NCBI GenBank assembly: GCA_022729775.1
Contig: DZBA01000102.1
Coordinates: 1-10,319 of the forward strand
DNA length: 10,319 nt
DNA from: Anaerolinea thermophila
GTDB lineage: Bacteria > Chloroflexota > Anaerolineae > Anaerolineales > Villigracilaceae
Direction: 5' to 3'
Numbering within the stretch: the first letter of the stretch is position 1; each line of letters starts with the position of its first letter. Of this stretch, positions 1 through 6,155 are shown piece by piece. The notes under the pieces were generated by a model, which worked only from the letters and a program-made list of their open reading frames with translations, had not been told where the DNA came from and made no database searches. A program made the translations under genes and the position numbers.

Positions 1-60
1 TTCATCTTTTATCATTGGAATCTCCATGAAAGTTATTTCAAACGGGCGAATTTTTTCGTT

Positions 61-66
61 TACAAT
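61..66 (+). promoter_or_regulatory. -10 box of a probable leaderless promoter
   Basis: TACAAT (5 of 6 to TATAAT) ends 7 nt before the ATG at 74. A weak -35 candidate, TTCAAA at 37-42, lies 18 nt upstream. With normal -10 to start-site spacing, transcription would begin at or next to the ATG. No SD-like sequence is visible between the box and the ATG. The arrangement is nearly identical to the one at 284-299, which strengthens the call. Confidence 0.5.
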
Positions 67-73
67 TCGATAC

Positions 74-241
74 ATGAAAACCAATAAACAAAAAATATCA
101 GGTGCGTTTTTAATTTTAGGCAGCGTATTTCTTGTGATGGGAATCGCCACAGATAACACCATCTTTTCATGGGCGGCGGTTACGCTTGTGCTGCTCTCGC
201 TGATTCTTGGCGGACGCTGGATGCGCAGGCGACGAAAATGA
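74..241 (+). CDS. Small two-helix membrane protein, unknown function
   Basis: This is a 55-residue protein that I do not recognise. It has a basic N-terminus (MKTNKQK), a hydrophobic segment at about residues 10-25, a short polar turn containing TDN, a second hydrophobic segment at about residues 30-46, and a strongly basic tail (RWMRRRRK). This fits a two-helix inner-membrane hairpin with both ends inside by the positive-inside rule. An in-frame ATG at 26 would add 16 residues, but that stretch overlaps the TACAAT box and lacks a convincing SD, so I chose the ATG at 74, which fits a leaderless start. The downstream lipoprotein on the same strand has its own similar promoter, so the two need not be co-transcribed. 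No function can be assigned. Confidence 0.5.
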   Translation: MKTNKQKISGAFLILGSVFLVMGIATDNTIFSWAAVTLVLLSLILGGRWMRRRRK

Positions 242-283
242 AGACCTGCTTCCATGTTACATCAAATTACCAGACAAGCAAAG

Positions 284-289
284 TATAAT
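284..289 (+). promoter_or_regulatory. Consensus -10 box of a probable leaderless promoter
   Basis: A perfect TATAAT ends 7 nt before the ATG at 297, and no SD lies between them. No good -35 is visible; ATCAAA at 261-266 has the right 17-nt spacing but is weak. The box, spacing and first codons match those before the gene at 74: both read TANAATT, three variable bases, then TACATGAAAA. Confidence 0.55.
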
Positions 290-296
290 TGAATAC

Positions 297-932
297 ATGA
301 AAAAATTTTTTATTCCCTTTGTCTTGATTTTCCTCCTCTCGGCGTGTGATATGTGGGAGACGCAGCCCATCATACCCATTAGCAGCGTAATTCCTACGCG
401 CGCGCCAAATATTGTCACCGCTACACCCATCATTCTCAACCCAAATGTGCCAACTCAAATCACCCCGGTTACGCCGACGAATACCGAAATCCCCTCGCCC
501 ACAGTGACATTTTCTCCCGCGCCGCCTACAGAGACTTTTACCGCCGCGCCGAGCCAGTCTGTTTCGTTAGACATCCTCGGATGCGACACCAGCGTTGATA
601 TCACACACGGCATGGGCGAAGTAACCAATGCGTATGTGACGGTGAAAAACACCGGTAACCTAGACCTGCCAAACACTTGTGTCATGCTCCGCGCCATTGA
701 CGAGGGACGGGAACACCCCGACAAAAAGGTCTGCGTAACCAACCTGCCCATTCAAAATCAAGTGACATTGAAATTAACAGTTGACTCGACCTACAAAGAG
801 GGGACAGTTATTCAAGTAGATGCGACCTCCAACGATGTCATCCTCCTGCGCTTGGATAAACAATCCTGCACCGACATTGGTCTATTTGGCAGCACGCCAT
901 CAGATTTGGGTATCATAAAGCCAACACAATAA
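297..932 (+). CDS. Thr/Pro-rich secreted lipoprotein, unknown function
   Basis: This 211-residue protein has a lipoprotein signal peptide: MKK, a hydrophobic run to residue 14, then the lipobox LSAC with Cys17 as the lipidated residue. It should be tethered to the outer face of the cytoplasmic membrane. Residues about 24-86 are a low-complexity Thr/Pro/Ser linker. Residues about 88-195 look like one beta-sandwich domain, including VTVKNTGN, a pattern common in CARDB/Ig-like domains. Four Cys (96, 128, 146, 191) could form two disulfides. An in-frame upstream start at 207 would place the signal peptide about 30 residues inside the protein and overlap the preceding gene, so I rejected it. The start at 297 has no SD but lies just behind a TATAAT box, suggesting leaderless translation. 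The family and ligand are unknown; the fold assignment is an inference from sequence pattern. Confidence 0.75.
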   Translation: MKKFFIPFVLIFLLSACDMWETQPIIPISSVIPTRAPNIVTATPIILNPNVPTQITPVTPTNTEIPSPTVTFSPAPPTETFTAAPSQSVSLDILGCDTSVDITHGMGEVTNAYVTVKNTGNLDLPNTCVMLRAIDEGREHPDKKVCVTNLPIQNQVTLKLTVDSTYKEGTVIQVDATSNDVILLRLDKQSCTDIGLFGSTPSDLGIIKPTQ

Positions 933-953
933 GGGCGTCAACAAGCAAACAAA

Positions 954-995
954 ACAAAAAAACGGGCGAGAAAAAAATCTCGCCCGTCACTTTTT
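954..995. terminator. Bidirectional intrinsic terminator between lipoprotein gene and nrdJ
   Basis: A perfect 10-bp stem (ACGGGCGAGA at 962-971 with TCTCGCCCGT at 978-987) has a 6-nt A loop. Read on the minus strand it is followed at once by a run of seven Ts, making it a strong terminator for nrdJ, whose stop is at 1002. Read on the plus strand it is followed by CAC and then TTTTT, a weaker but usable terminator for the lipoprotein gene. Confidence 0.9.
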
Positions 996-1001
996 AACCG
1001 T

Positions 1002-4000
1002 CTAACATTCGCTAAATCCACATGTGTAGCACTTGCGGCAGCCTTCCTCATTCACCACAGCCGCCTCACCGCATTCAGGGCATAGATCGCCAATTTTGTG
1101 CGCGTGCGCCTCGCCATGATGACCGTTACCTTCAGTCTTCACTTCGTCCACTTCCCCATCCTTCTCACGCAGGTATTGGTCAAACGCCTGACCGATCCCA
1201 TCGGGAAGGGAGCGCACGCGGTTGGGACCAAACCCAAGCGAACGCCCGCCGCCAATGCCGGTCAACTGATTGACTACTTCGCGCATCCGATCAACGGGCG
1301 CGATGGGCGAAGCCATCCGCAAGATATAGGAAATCAAACGCCCAATTGCTTCGGATACTGCTGCTGTTTCAGAGCCAGCCTTTGCGGTATTGATGAATGC
1401 TTCAAAGGGTTGGGTTCCGCCATTTTCGTTGACGGTGATGAAGGCTTTGCCAGCGGGAGTTTCAATGCTGAGTGTTTTTCCGCTTAATGCTTTGGGACGC
1501 GCTTTCTTCGTCCCATGCCAAATCATCGGCGCGGATTCTTTTTCCGGCGCGGATTTTTTATCCAAAGTGGCTTTCGTCTCCAACACGACCTTATCGCGCG
1601 AACCGGTCACATACACGGTGATGCCCTTGCAGCCAAGTTCCCATGCCAGCATGTACGCGGTGGCGACATCCGCTTCGACTGCGCCTTCATGAAAATTCAC
1701 GGTTTTGGACAGACTGTTATCAACAAACATTTGCAGCGCGGCTTGCATACGGACATGCTCCTCCGCTGAAATATCGCCAGAGACGACAAACGTATCGCGG
1801 ACAGATTGGGGCAAATCAATGACGTGTTGGCAAGTGCCTTCATTCATCACCTGCTCGACGATCTCGCCGCGCTTTTCTTCTCCCAGACCAAGTTTTTTCA
1901 ACGCCTCATCAAAACGCGGACTCGCGTATGTGAGCGTCAAATCCTTGCCATTGTCATTAACGTGACGGATATACGCGAGTGCAAAAACAGGTTCACAGCC
2001 GTAGCCTTCGCACCCCGCGACAGTGGCAATCGTCCCCGTCGGCGCGACTGTGGTCTGCGCCGCGTTGCGGATGCCGTGCTTCTTGATGCCCTTTGTAATC
2101 GCATCCCACTTCACATCGGGTCTGCCCCAATTATGTTCATACTTGACCAACGACTTGGGCGCTTCCCATTTCAAATCATCCATATCATAGATGCTGCCTT
2201 CGATGGCGGGGAAAGGTCCGCGCTCTTCGGCGAGTTCCACGCTGGTCATCATCGCATGATAGCGGACGAATTCCATCACCTGCGCGCCAAACTCCTGACC
2301 TTCCTTCGAGCCATAACGCACGCCGACATGGTACATCAAATCCGCGAGTCCCATGATACCGAGACCGATGCGCCGCGCGCGATGAGCCGCCTCCTTCAAC
2401 TGCGGAACAGCAGGCACATAGGCATTCGCCTCCACCACGTCATCGAGAAAACGGGTTGCAGTCACCACAGACTGGCACAAGGTTTCCCAATCTACCGTAT
2501 TATTTTCCCCGCAGTGTTCGTTAAGGTTCACCGATCCGAGACAGCAGTTTTCGTAGCTACCTAAAAATTGTTCTCCGCAGTTAGCCGAAATAATTCCATT
2601 AACTGCGAATTGATGAAGAGGGTGATCTACTGTTAAGTTATAAACATCTTCAACAATATTTAAATCTTCAATCCAAGTGACTACTGTAGAGTCCTCAAAA
2701 CAACTATTCTTTGTTTTCTCAAAGGAATCTGATTGACCAAAGTTTTCAACGAATCCAACCAATTCCATCTGTGGCATTACAGCATGACGAGACAACTTCA
2801 CTCTATTCCCCGTTTTCATATCCCGCACCATACATTTTGAGCCATCATCCATAATTAAATTATGGTTCTCTGTTAAATCAATCATATAGCCATTGTCAAA
2901 GTGAATGCGGAATAACGGCTTTACACCAGTATGATAAGCAACAGCACGAACAAAAGAACCGTCTGGTATCAAGACTTGAAATTCCACGCCAACCAAATCT
3001 TTAATTTGAATTGCGCCTAAATCTGTGTGAACAAGATTTGTTCCGCGATGACACGGATTCGTCGCTTCTAACTGATACAAATGCGGAACGGGGTTATAAC
3101 GATTCGCTGCATCCAAAAACAACACGCCGGGCTCGCCGTTATGATGCGCCTGCTTGACAATTTTGTTGAACAAATCGCGCGCGCGAACTTTTTTATAGGA
3201 ATTGATTTTGATTCCTTTTTCTTCGGCTTGATCTAAAGTTCCGCTGAAGCCATGTTCTTTCATTTCTTGCAAATCAGGAAAACGCAAATCCCATTCTTCA
3301 TCGTTCTTGACCGCGCGCATGAAATCATCCGTGATGCCAACGCTGATATTGAAATTGGTAATATGATTTTCGTTGATTTTACATTCGACAAATTCTTCCA
3401 CATCGGGATGATCCACGCGCAAGACAGCCATATTTGCGCCGCGCCGCGTATTGTGAGTCACCATGCCATAAGCGAGATAGGTGTGATTATCCGCGACTTC
3501 GAGGTCAAGAGTCAGAGACCTGCCCGCTTCTTCCACGCCACGAACTTCTACAAACCAATAATCATCCACGGATGGCGCGTTCTCAAACGCAGCGGGATAA
3601 TCCGCCTTAAGCAGGTCATAACCTGAACGAGTCAAGTTGCGCTCATCACGCATATAGCGCAAAATTTTGCGGCGTAATTGCGGCTCACTCGCGCGGAAGT
3701 TAAGATTCATCCCGCGTCCCTTTGCGTCAATTTGTTCGAGCGTAATCGAATCCAAAACGGGTTGCAGCCAATATTCGGGATTCGGCAAAACAAAGGAGGT
3801 TTCGCGGCGCAAGTCGCTTTCCCACGCATACGCGGAGACAAAACGCGAGCGCGGATCACAGCCGATTTTCTCACGCCATGCCTGCAATCCAATGGTAGAA
3901 GCAATTTTCACGTGATGAGAATCTGAATCGCCCCAGCGATCCAAGCCAGCCGAGGTTGTTCTCGTTTGGGCAGGACATCCCAGCCCAATTAACAACGCAG

Positions 4001-5354
4001 CAACTTCACGCGCCAATCGTTTGGAAGATGTACTCAAAGATGGGTAGCCATGAACGAGAGAACCATCCGCTTCGAAGAGTCCGCGCAGGTACGCGCCGAC
4101 GATATTCTGCGGCGACTGACGAATCAAGCGCGGCACGGAAACTTCGCGGCTGGTTTGTTTCTCCAATCCGTTCATTTGCAAAAATTCTTTAAGCGCGGCG
4201 TTATCAATCACAAAAGTCACAGAACGGTCATTCGGCTTTTGCATTTTGTGAATATTGACTTGGAACAAACGCTCCAACAGCGCGGGCATTTCTTCCATCA
4301 AATAAGACGAGTGCGCCACGCTCACGCCTACGCGATGATCGTCCGCGCCTTTTGCCATAAATCCATCGCCCGCAAGATAACCGAGGAAAAAGGCAAATTC
4401 TTCGTCAAGAATGGATGGCAATTCAGGCATGATTTGGTTGCCATGCTTTTGGACGGGCTTCTTCAACGCCTGCAATTTACCCGCATGTTCGCCCAAGCGG
4501 ACAACAATCCAATCGCCTTTTTGTAAATCTTGAATCTCTTTCCATTGCGAACCGAAATTTGTCATCACCTTCAGTTTGTGATTCGGCGTGCCAGTGATGC
4601 TCAGCCCTTCAGCGGTGTGAACGCGCAGCACTTCCGCCACGCCATTGTTAAAGCCGCGCGGGGAATTTTTTAAGCCCTCGTCAGTCGGCACAGAAAAATT
4701 ATGTTCCTGCCAGCCTTCAGTTTTTGCGTCAACAATTTCATCAAGGCGCAGCAAGCCGTCATTCGTAAATACCAAAGTTTCGGGAAGCAGACATCCGCCC
4801 TGGGCAATCTCGCCAAAGGCATGGTCATAGACGCGCAAGAATCCGACGGGTCCCGTTGCCTGCCCCGATGAAGTTTTAACGAACGAACCCTTTGGGCGCA
4901 AACGCGAAAAAGAGAAACCATTTCCACCGCCTGTTTGTTGAATCAAAGCCGCGTCACGCAGAGTCTGAAAAATGCCCGCGCTGTCGCGTCCCATGTCGTC
5001 TGATATAGGAAGCACAAAACAAGCTGCCAGCTGTCCCAGCGGAGTGCCTGCGCCAGTAAAGGTCGGGGAGTTGGGAAAAAATTTCTTGCTACTCAATAAA
5101 TGATAATACTCAACCGTTCGTTTTTCGACATCCGCGCCCCATTGTTCTTCGACTTTGGCGACGTGATACGCCACGCGCCAAAACATCTCTTCGACAGTTT
5201 CAACGGGTTTACCATCATTGCCACGGCGGACGTAACGTTTCATCAACACTTGCCGCGCGTTATCGGTCAATTGAGCTTTAGGCAACCCCTCTGGCGTAGG
5301 AATAGTTGGCAATAAGCCGTGTTGTAATTTTGAGTCTATAGACTTGGATGTCAT
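1002..5354 (-). CDS. nrdJ: Adenosylcobalamin-dependent ribonucleotide reductase (class II) with two inteins
   Basis: It reduces ribonucleotides to deoxyribonucleotides using adenosylcobalamin as radical source, in the cytoplasm and independently of oxygen. The precursor is 1450 residues; removing inteins at residues 188-635 and 768-925 leaves 844. Landmarks in precursor numbering are the first redox Cys112 (AACFVLP), the glycine-rich QGG/RRGANM segment split by intein 1, active-site Asn766, thiyl-radical Cys926 and Glu928 (NP/CGEQ, split by intein 2), the second redox Cys937, and the PTGTI phosphate loop. A TSCPD-type domain follows, then a His-rich linker (GHHGEAHAH) and a C-terminal Cys-rich tail (CPECG...CRKCYTCGFSEC). 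The ATG at 5354 has a strong SD (TTAGGAGA). nrdR lies 108 nt upstream on the same strand, and the gap holds a long paired RNA element. The reading frame is open throughout both inteins, so the gene looks functional. Confidence 0.97.
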   Translation of the reverse strand: MTSKSIDSKLQHGLLPTIPTPEGLPKAQLTDNARQVLMKRYVRRGNDGKPVETVEEMFWRVAYHVAKVEEQWGADVEKRTVEYYHLLSSKKFFPNSPTFTGAGTPLGQLAACFVLPISDDMGRDSAGIFQTLRDAALIQQTGGGNGFSFSRLRPKGSFVKTSSGQATGPVGFLRVYDHAFGEIAQGGCLLPETLVFTNDGLLRLDEIVDAKTEGWQEHNFSVPTDEGLKNSPRGFNNGVAEVLRVHTAEGLSITGTPNHKLKVMTNFGSQWKEIQDLQKGDWIVVRLGEHAGKLQALKKPVQKHGNQIMPELPSILDEEFAFFLGYLAGDGFMAKGADDHRVGVSVAHSSYLMEEMPALLERLFQVNIHKMQKPNDRSVTFVIDNAALKEFLQMNGLEKQTSREVSVPRLIRQSPQNIVGAYLRGLFEADGSLVHGYPSLSTSSKRLAREVAALLIGLGCPAQTRTTSAGLDRWGDSDSHHVKIASTIGLQAWREKIGCDPRSRFVSAYAWESDLRRETSFVLPNPEYWLQPVLDSITLEQIDAKGRGMNLNFRASEPQLRRKILRYMRDERNLTRSGYDLLKADYPAAFENAPSVDDYWFVEVRGVEEAGRSLTLDLEVADNHTYLAYGMVTHNTRRGANMAVLRVDHPDVEEFVECKINENHITNFNISVGITDDFMRAVKNDEEWDLRFPDLQEMKEHGFSGTLDQAEEKGIKINSYKKVRARDLFNKIVKQAHHNGEPGVLFLDAANRYNPVPHLYQLEATNPCHRGTNLVHTDLGAIQIKDLVGVEFQVLIPDGSFVRAVAYHTGVKPLFRIHFDNGYMIDLTENHNLIMDDGSKCMVRDMKTGNRVKLSRHAVMPQMELVGFVENFGQSDSFEKTKNSCFEDSTVVTWIEDLNIVEDVYNLTVDHPLHQFAVNGIISANCGEQFLGSYENCCLGSVNLNEHCGENNTVDWETLCQSVVTATRFLDDVVEANAYVPAVPQLKEAAHRARRIGLGIMGLADLMYHVGVRYGSKEGQEFGAQVMEFVRYHAMMTSVELAEERGPFPAIEGSIYDMDDLKWEAPKSLVKYEHNWGRPDVKWDAITKGIKKHGIRNAAQTTVAPTGTIATVAGCEGYGCEPVFALAYIRHVNDNGKDLTLTYASPRFDEALKKLGLGEEKRGEIVEQVMNEGTCQHVIDLPQSVRDTFVVSGDISAEEHVRMQAALQMFVDNSLSKTVNFHEGAVEADVATAYMLAWELGCKGITVYVTGSRDKVVLETKATLDKKSAPEKESAPMIWHGTKKARPKALSGKTLSIETPAGKAFITVNENGGTQPFEAFINTAKAGSETAAVSEAIGRLISYILRMASPIAPVDRMREVVNQLTGIGGGRSLGFGPNRVRSLPDGIGQAFDQYLREKDGEVDEVKTEGNGHHGEAHAHKIGDLCPECGEAAVVNEEGCRKCYTCGFSEC
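2580..3053 (-). other. Intein 2 of NrdJ: mini-intein of 158 residues at the catalytic cysteine
   Basis: Precursor residues 768-925 interrupt the conserved NPCGEQ motif. The intein starts CHRGTNLVHT (block A, nucleophile Cys768), has the block-B motif TENH (TxxH), a block-F-like VYNLTVDHPLHQFA, and ends VNGIISAN with terminal Asn925. The +1 residue is Cys926, the enzyme's own radical Cys. No LAGLIDADG motif is present, so it is a mini-intein. The usual penultimate His is replaced by Ala. By hand count the segment is about 37% G+C, while sampled flanking nrdJ lines run about 57-67%, and the change falls at the intein edges. Splicing should be possible because inteins without the penultimate His are known, but the rate cannot be judged from sequence. 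Confidence 0.93.
3450..4793 (-). other. Intein 1 of NrdJ: 448 residues with LAGLIDADG homing endonuclease
   Basis: Precursor residues 188-635 lie between GEIAQGG and TRRGANM, a motif that is continuous in intein-free class II reductases. Block A is CLLPETLVFTNDG (nucleophile Cys188) and block B contains TPNH (TxxH). Block F is LEVADNHTYLAYG and block G is MVTHN, with canonical His-Asn ends and Thr636 as the +1 residue. Two dodecapeptide endonuclease motifs are visible at intein positions about 137-144 (LGYLAGDG) and 236-244 (RGLFEADGS), each keeping its acidic residue. All splicing and nuclease signatures are present, so the element looks able both to splice and to home. Its base composition is close to that of the host gene, unlike intein 2, which suggests longer residence. 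Confidence 0.95.
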
Positions 5355-5378
5355 AAAAAAATCTCCTAATAAATGTTG

Positions 5379-5458
5379 TAAACCTAAAGGCTTTCGCTAA
5401 AAAGCTGGATAATTGGAGCGACATTGAAGCGCCAGTTGCGTGAAGCCTGTCAGGTTTA
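5379..5458 (-). ncRNA. Long paired RNA element in the nrdR-nrdJ gap, possible leader or dispersed repeat
   Basis: Read on the minus strand, TAAACCT then AGGCTT at the 5' side can pair with AAGCCT then AGGTTTA at the 3' side (7 bp plus 6 bp around a small internal loop). A further CGC/GCG pairing and possible inner CTGG/CCAG pairing follow. The element fills most of the gap, ending 13 nt upstream of the nrdJ SD. No T-run follows, so it is not an intrinsic terminator. It could be a regulatory leader, a processing or stability element of the nrdR-nrdJ mRNA, or a copy of a dispersed palindromic repeat. GCAACTGG (5432-5439) is one base off the GCCACTG cobalamin-riboswitch core, but the rest of that riboswitch is not visible. 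Confidence 0.5.
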
Positions 5459-5462
5459 ATGA

Positions 5463-5912
5463 CTAATCTTTAATCAAACGGTCAATTTCGGTGCGGATGG
5501 ATTGAAGGTCATGCAATCCCAAATATACAATCGCGTAGCGGATATACGCGACTTGATCCACCTCTTTGAGAGTTTCCATCACCAAATCCCCCACCACGCG
5601 AGATGAGACTTCCGCCTTGCCTAATTTTTGCAATTTGGATTCCACCTGCCCGATCATGCGCTCGATATCCGCCGCGGAGACGGGACGCTTGGCGCACGAG
5701 ATTCGGATTCCGCGCGCGAGTTTTTCGCGGTCGAATTCCTGCCGCGCCCCGTCCTGTTTGATTAATAATGGCGTGGCAAGAATCGGGCGCTCATAGCTGC
5801 TGAAACGCTGCTGGCATTTTTGACATTCGCGACGGCGGCGAATTCCGCCATTGGCATCGTGGGATGTATCCAGCACCTTTGAGTCGTGGTGCTTACAGTA
5901 TGGACAACGCAT
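5463..5912 (-). CDS. nrdR: Transcriptional repressor NrdR
   Basis: This 149-residue protein has the normal length for NrdR. The N-terminus is a zinc ribbon with Cys3, Cys6, Cys30 and Cys33 (MRCPYC...ECQKC), and includes the family's typical KVLDTS and RRRREC segments. Residues about 47-137 form the ATP-cone that senses ATP/dATP. NrdR binds paired NrdR boxes and represses ribonucleotide reductase genes when dATP is high. The ATG has an SD (GAAAGG) about 9 nt upstream. It is followed on the same strand by nrdJ, so regulator and target are probably co-transcribed. A good promoter (6003-6031) lies upstream, with palindromes between it and the start codon, fitting autoregulation. Identification is secure; autoregulation is inferred. 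Confidence 0.97.
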   Translation of the reverse strand: MRCPYCKHHDSKVLDTSHDANGGIRRRRECQKCQQRFSSYERPILATPLLIKQDGARQEFDREKLARGIRISCAKRPVSAADIERMIGQVESKLQKLGKAEVSSRVVGDLVMETLKEVDQVAYIRYAIVYLGLHDLQSIRTEIDRLIKD

Positions 5913-5948
5913 AAGAAAAGCCTTTCAAAAATAGAACAAATGTTAGAG

Positions 5949-5989
5949 CCAGATATGGGCGTTAGAGCGCTGCATCCCCGTATATATGG
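5949..5989. promoter_or_regulatory. Two candidate NrdR boxes downstream of the nrdR promoter
   Basis: CCAGATATGG (5949-5958, 8 of 10 self-complementary) and CCGTATATATGG (5978-5989, 10 of 12 self-complementary) have centres 30 bp apart, close to three helical turns. NrdR is known to bind two AT-cored palindromes about three turns apart. Both lie just downstream of the predicted transcription start, where a bound repressor would block transcription. The match to the published consensus is only partial, so this is a candidate. Confidence 0.35.
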
Positions 5990-6002
5990 CTAGAGTGGCG
6001 GC

Positions 6003-6031
6003 ATTTTAGCATGGACACTCCCCCCGCGCAA
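6003..6031 (-). promoter_or_regulatory. Promoter for nrdR (and nrdJ)
   Basis: On the minus strand, TTGCGC (6026-6031) is followed by a 17-nt spacer and TAAAAT (6003-6008), preceded by TGC to give an extended -10. The predicted start is near 5996, giving a leader of about 84 nt before nrdR. It lies downstream of the hisD stop, so nrdR-nrdJ has its own promoter. Confidence 0.6.
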
Positions 6032-6098
6032 GTAGGACTTTCGTATCAATTATCTTAAAATATTTGCGTTTTGGATTCTTTAAGATTGAAAGGAATGT

Positions 6099-6140
6099 GT
6101 CTCGACACAGGCTTGCCCCCGTCCGTCGCTGTATCGAGAC
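6099..6140. repeat. Inverted repeat between hisD and nrdR
   Basis: GTCTCGACACAG (6099-6110) pairs with CTGTATCGAGAC (6129-6140), 11 of 12 bp, around an 18-nt loop. It begins about 15 nt past the hisD stop. There is no T-run on either side, so it is not a classic intrinsic terminator. It could protect the 3' end of the hisD mRNA or be a copy of a REP-like dispersed palindrome. Confidence 0.6.
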
Positions 6141-6155
6141 CATCAAAGACGGATT

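Noticed and set aside
26..73. Earlier in-frame ATG at 26 for the small membrane protein
   Set aside because: It would add 16 residues that overlap the TACAAT box, with no good SD. The ATG at 74 starts with a typical basic N-terminus and matches the layout at 297.
207..296. Earlier in-frame start at 207 for the lipoprotein
   Set aside because: It overlaps the previous gene and would bury the signal peptide and lipobox about 30 residues inside the protein.
1806..2564. Long plus-strand open frame opposite nrdJ
   Set aside because: It lies entirely antisense to conserved reductase sequence, has no recognisable domain, and is explained by codon bias of nrdJ.
2580..4793. Two insertions in nrdJ as assembly errors or gene fusions
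   Set aside because: Both start with Cys, end with Asn, carry TxxH block-B motifs, keep frame and interrupt conserved motifs exactly, as inteins do.
5355..5460. Cobalamin riboswitch before nrdJ
   Set aside because: Only a one-off match to the GCCACTG core is seen. The element is about 80 nt, much shorter than a standard cobalamin riboswitch, and its other conserved segments are not visible.
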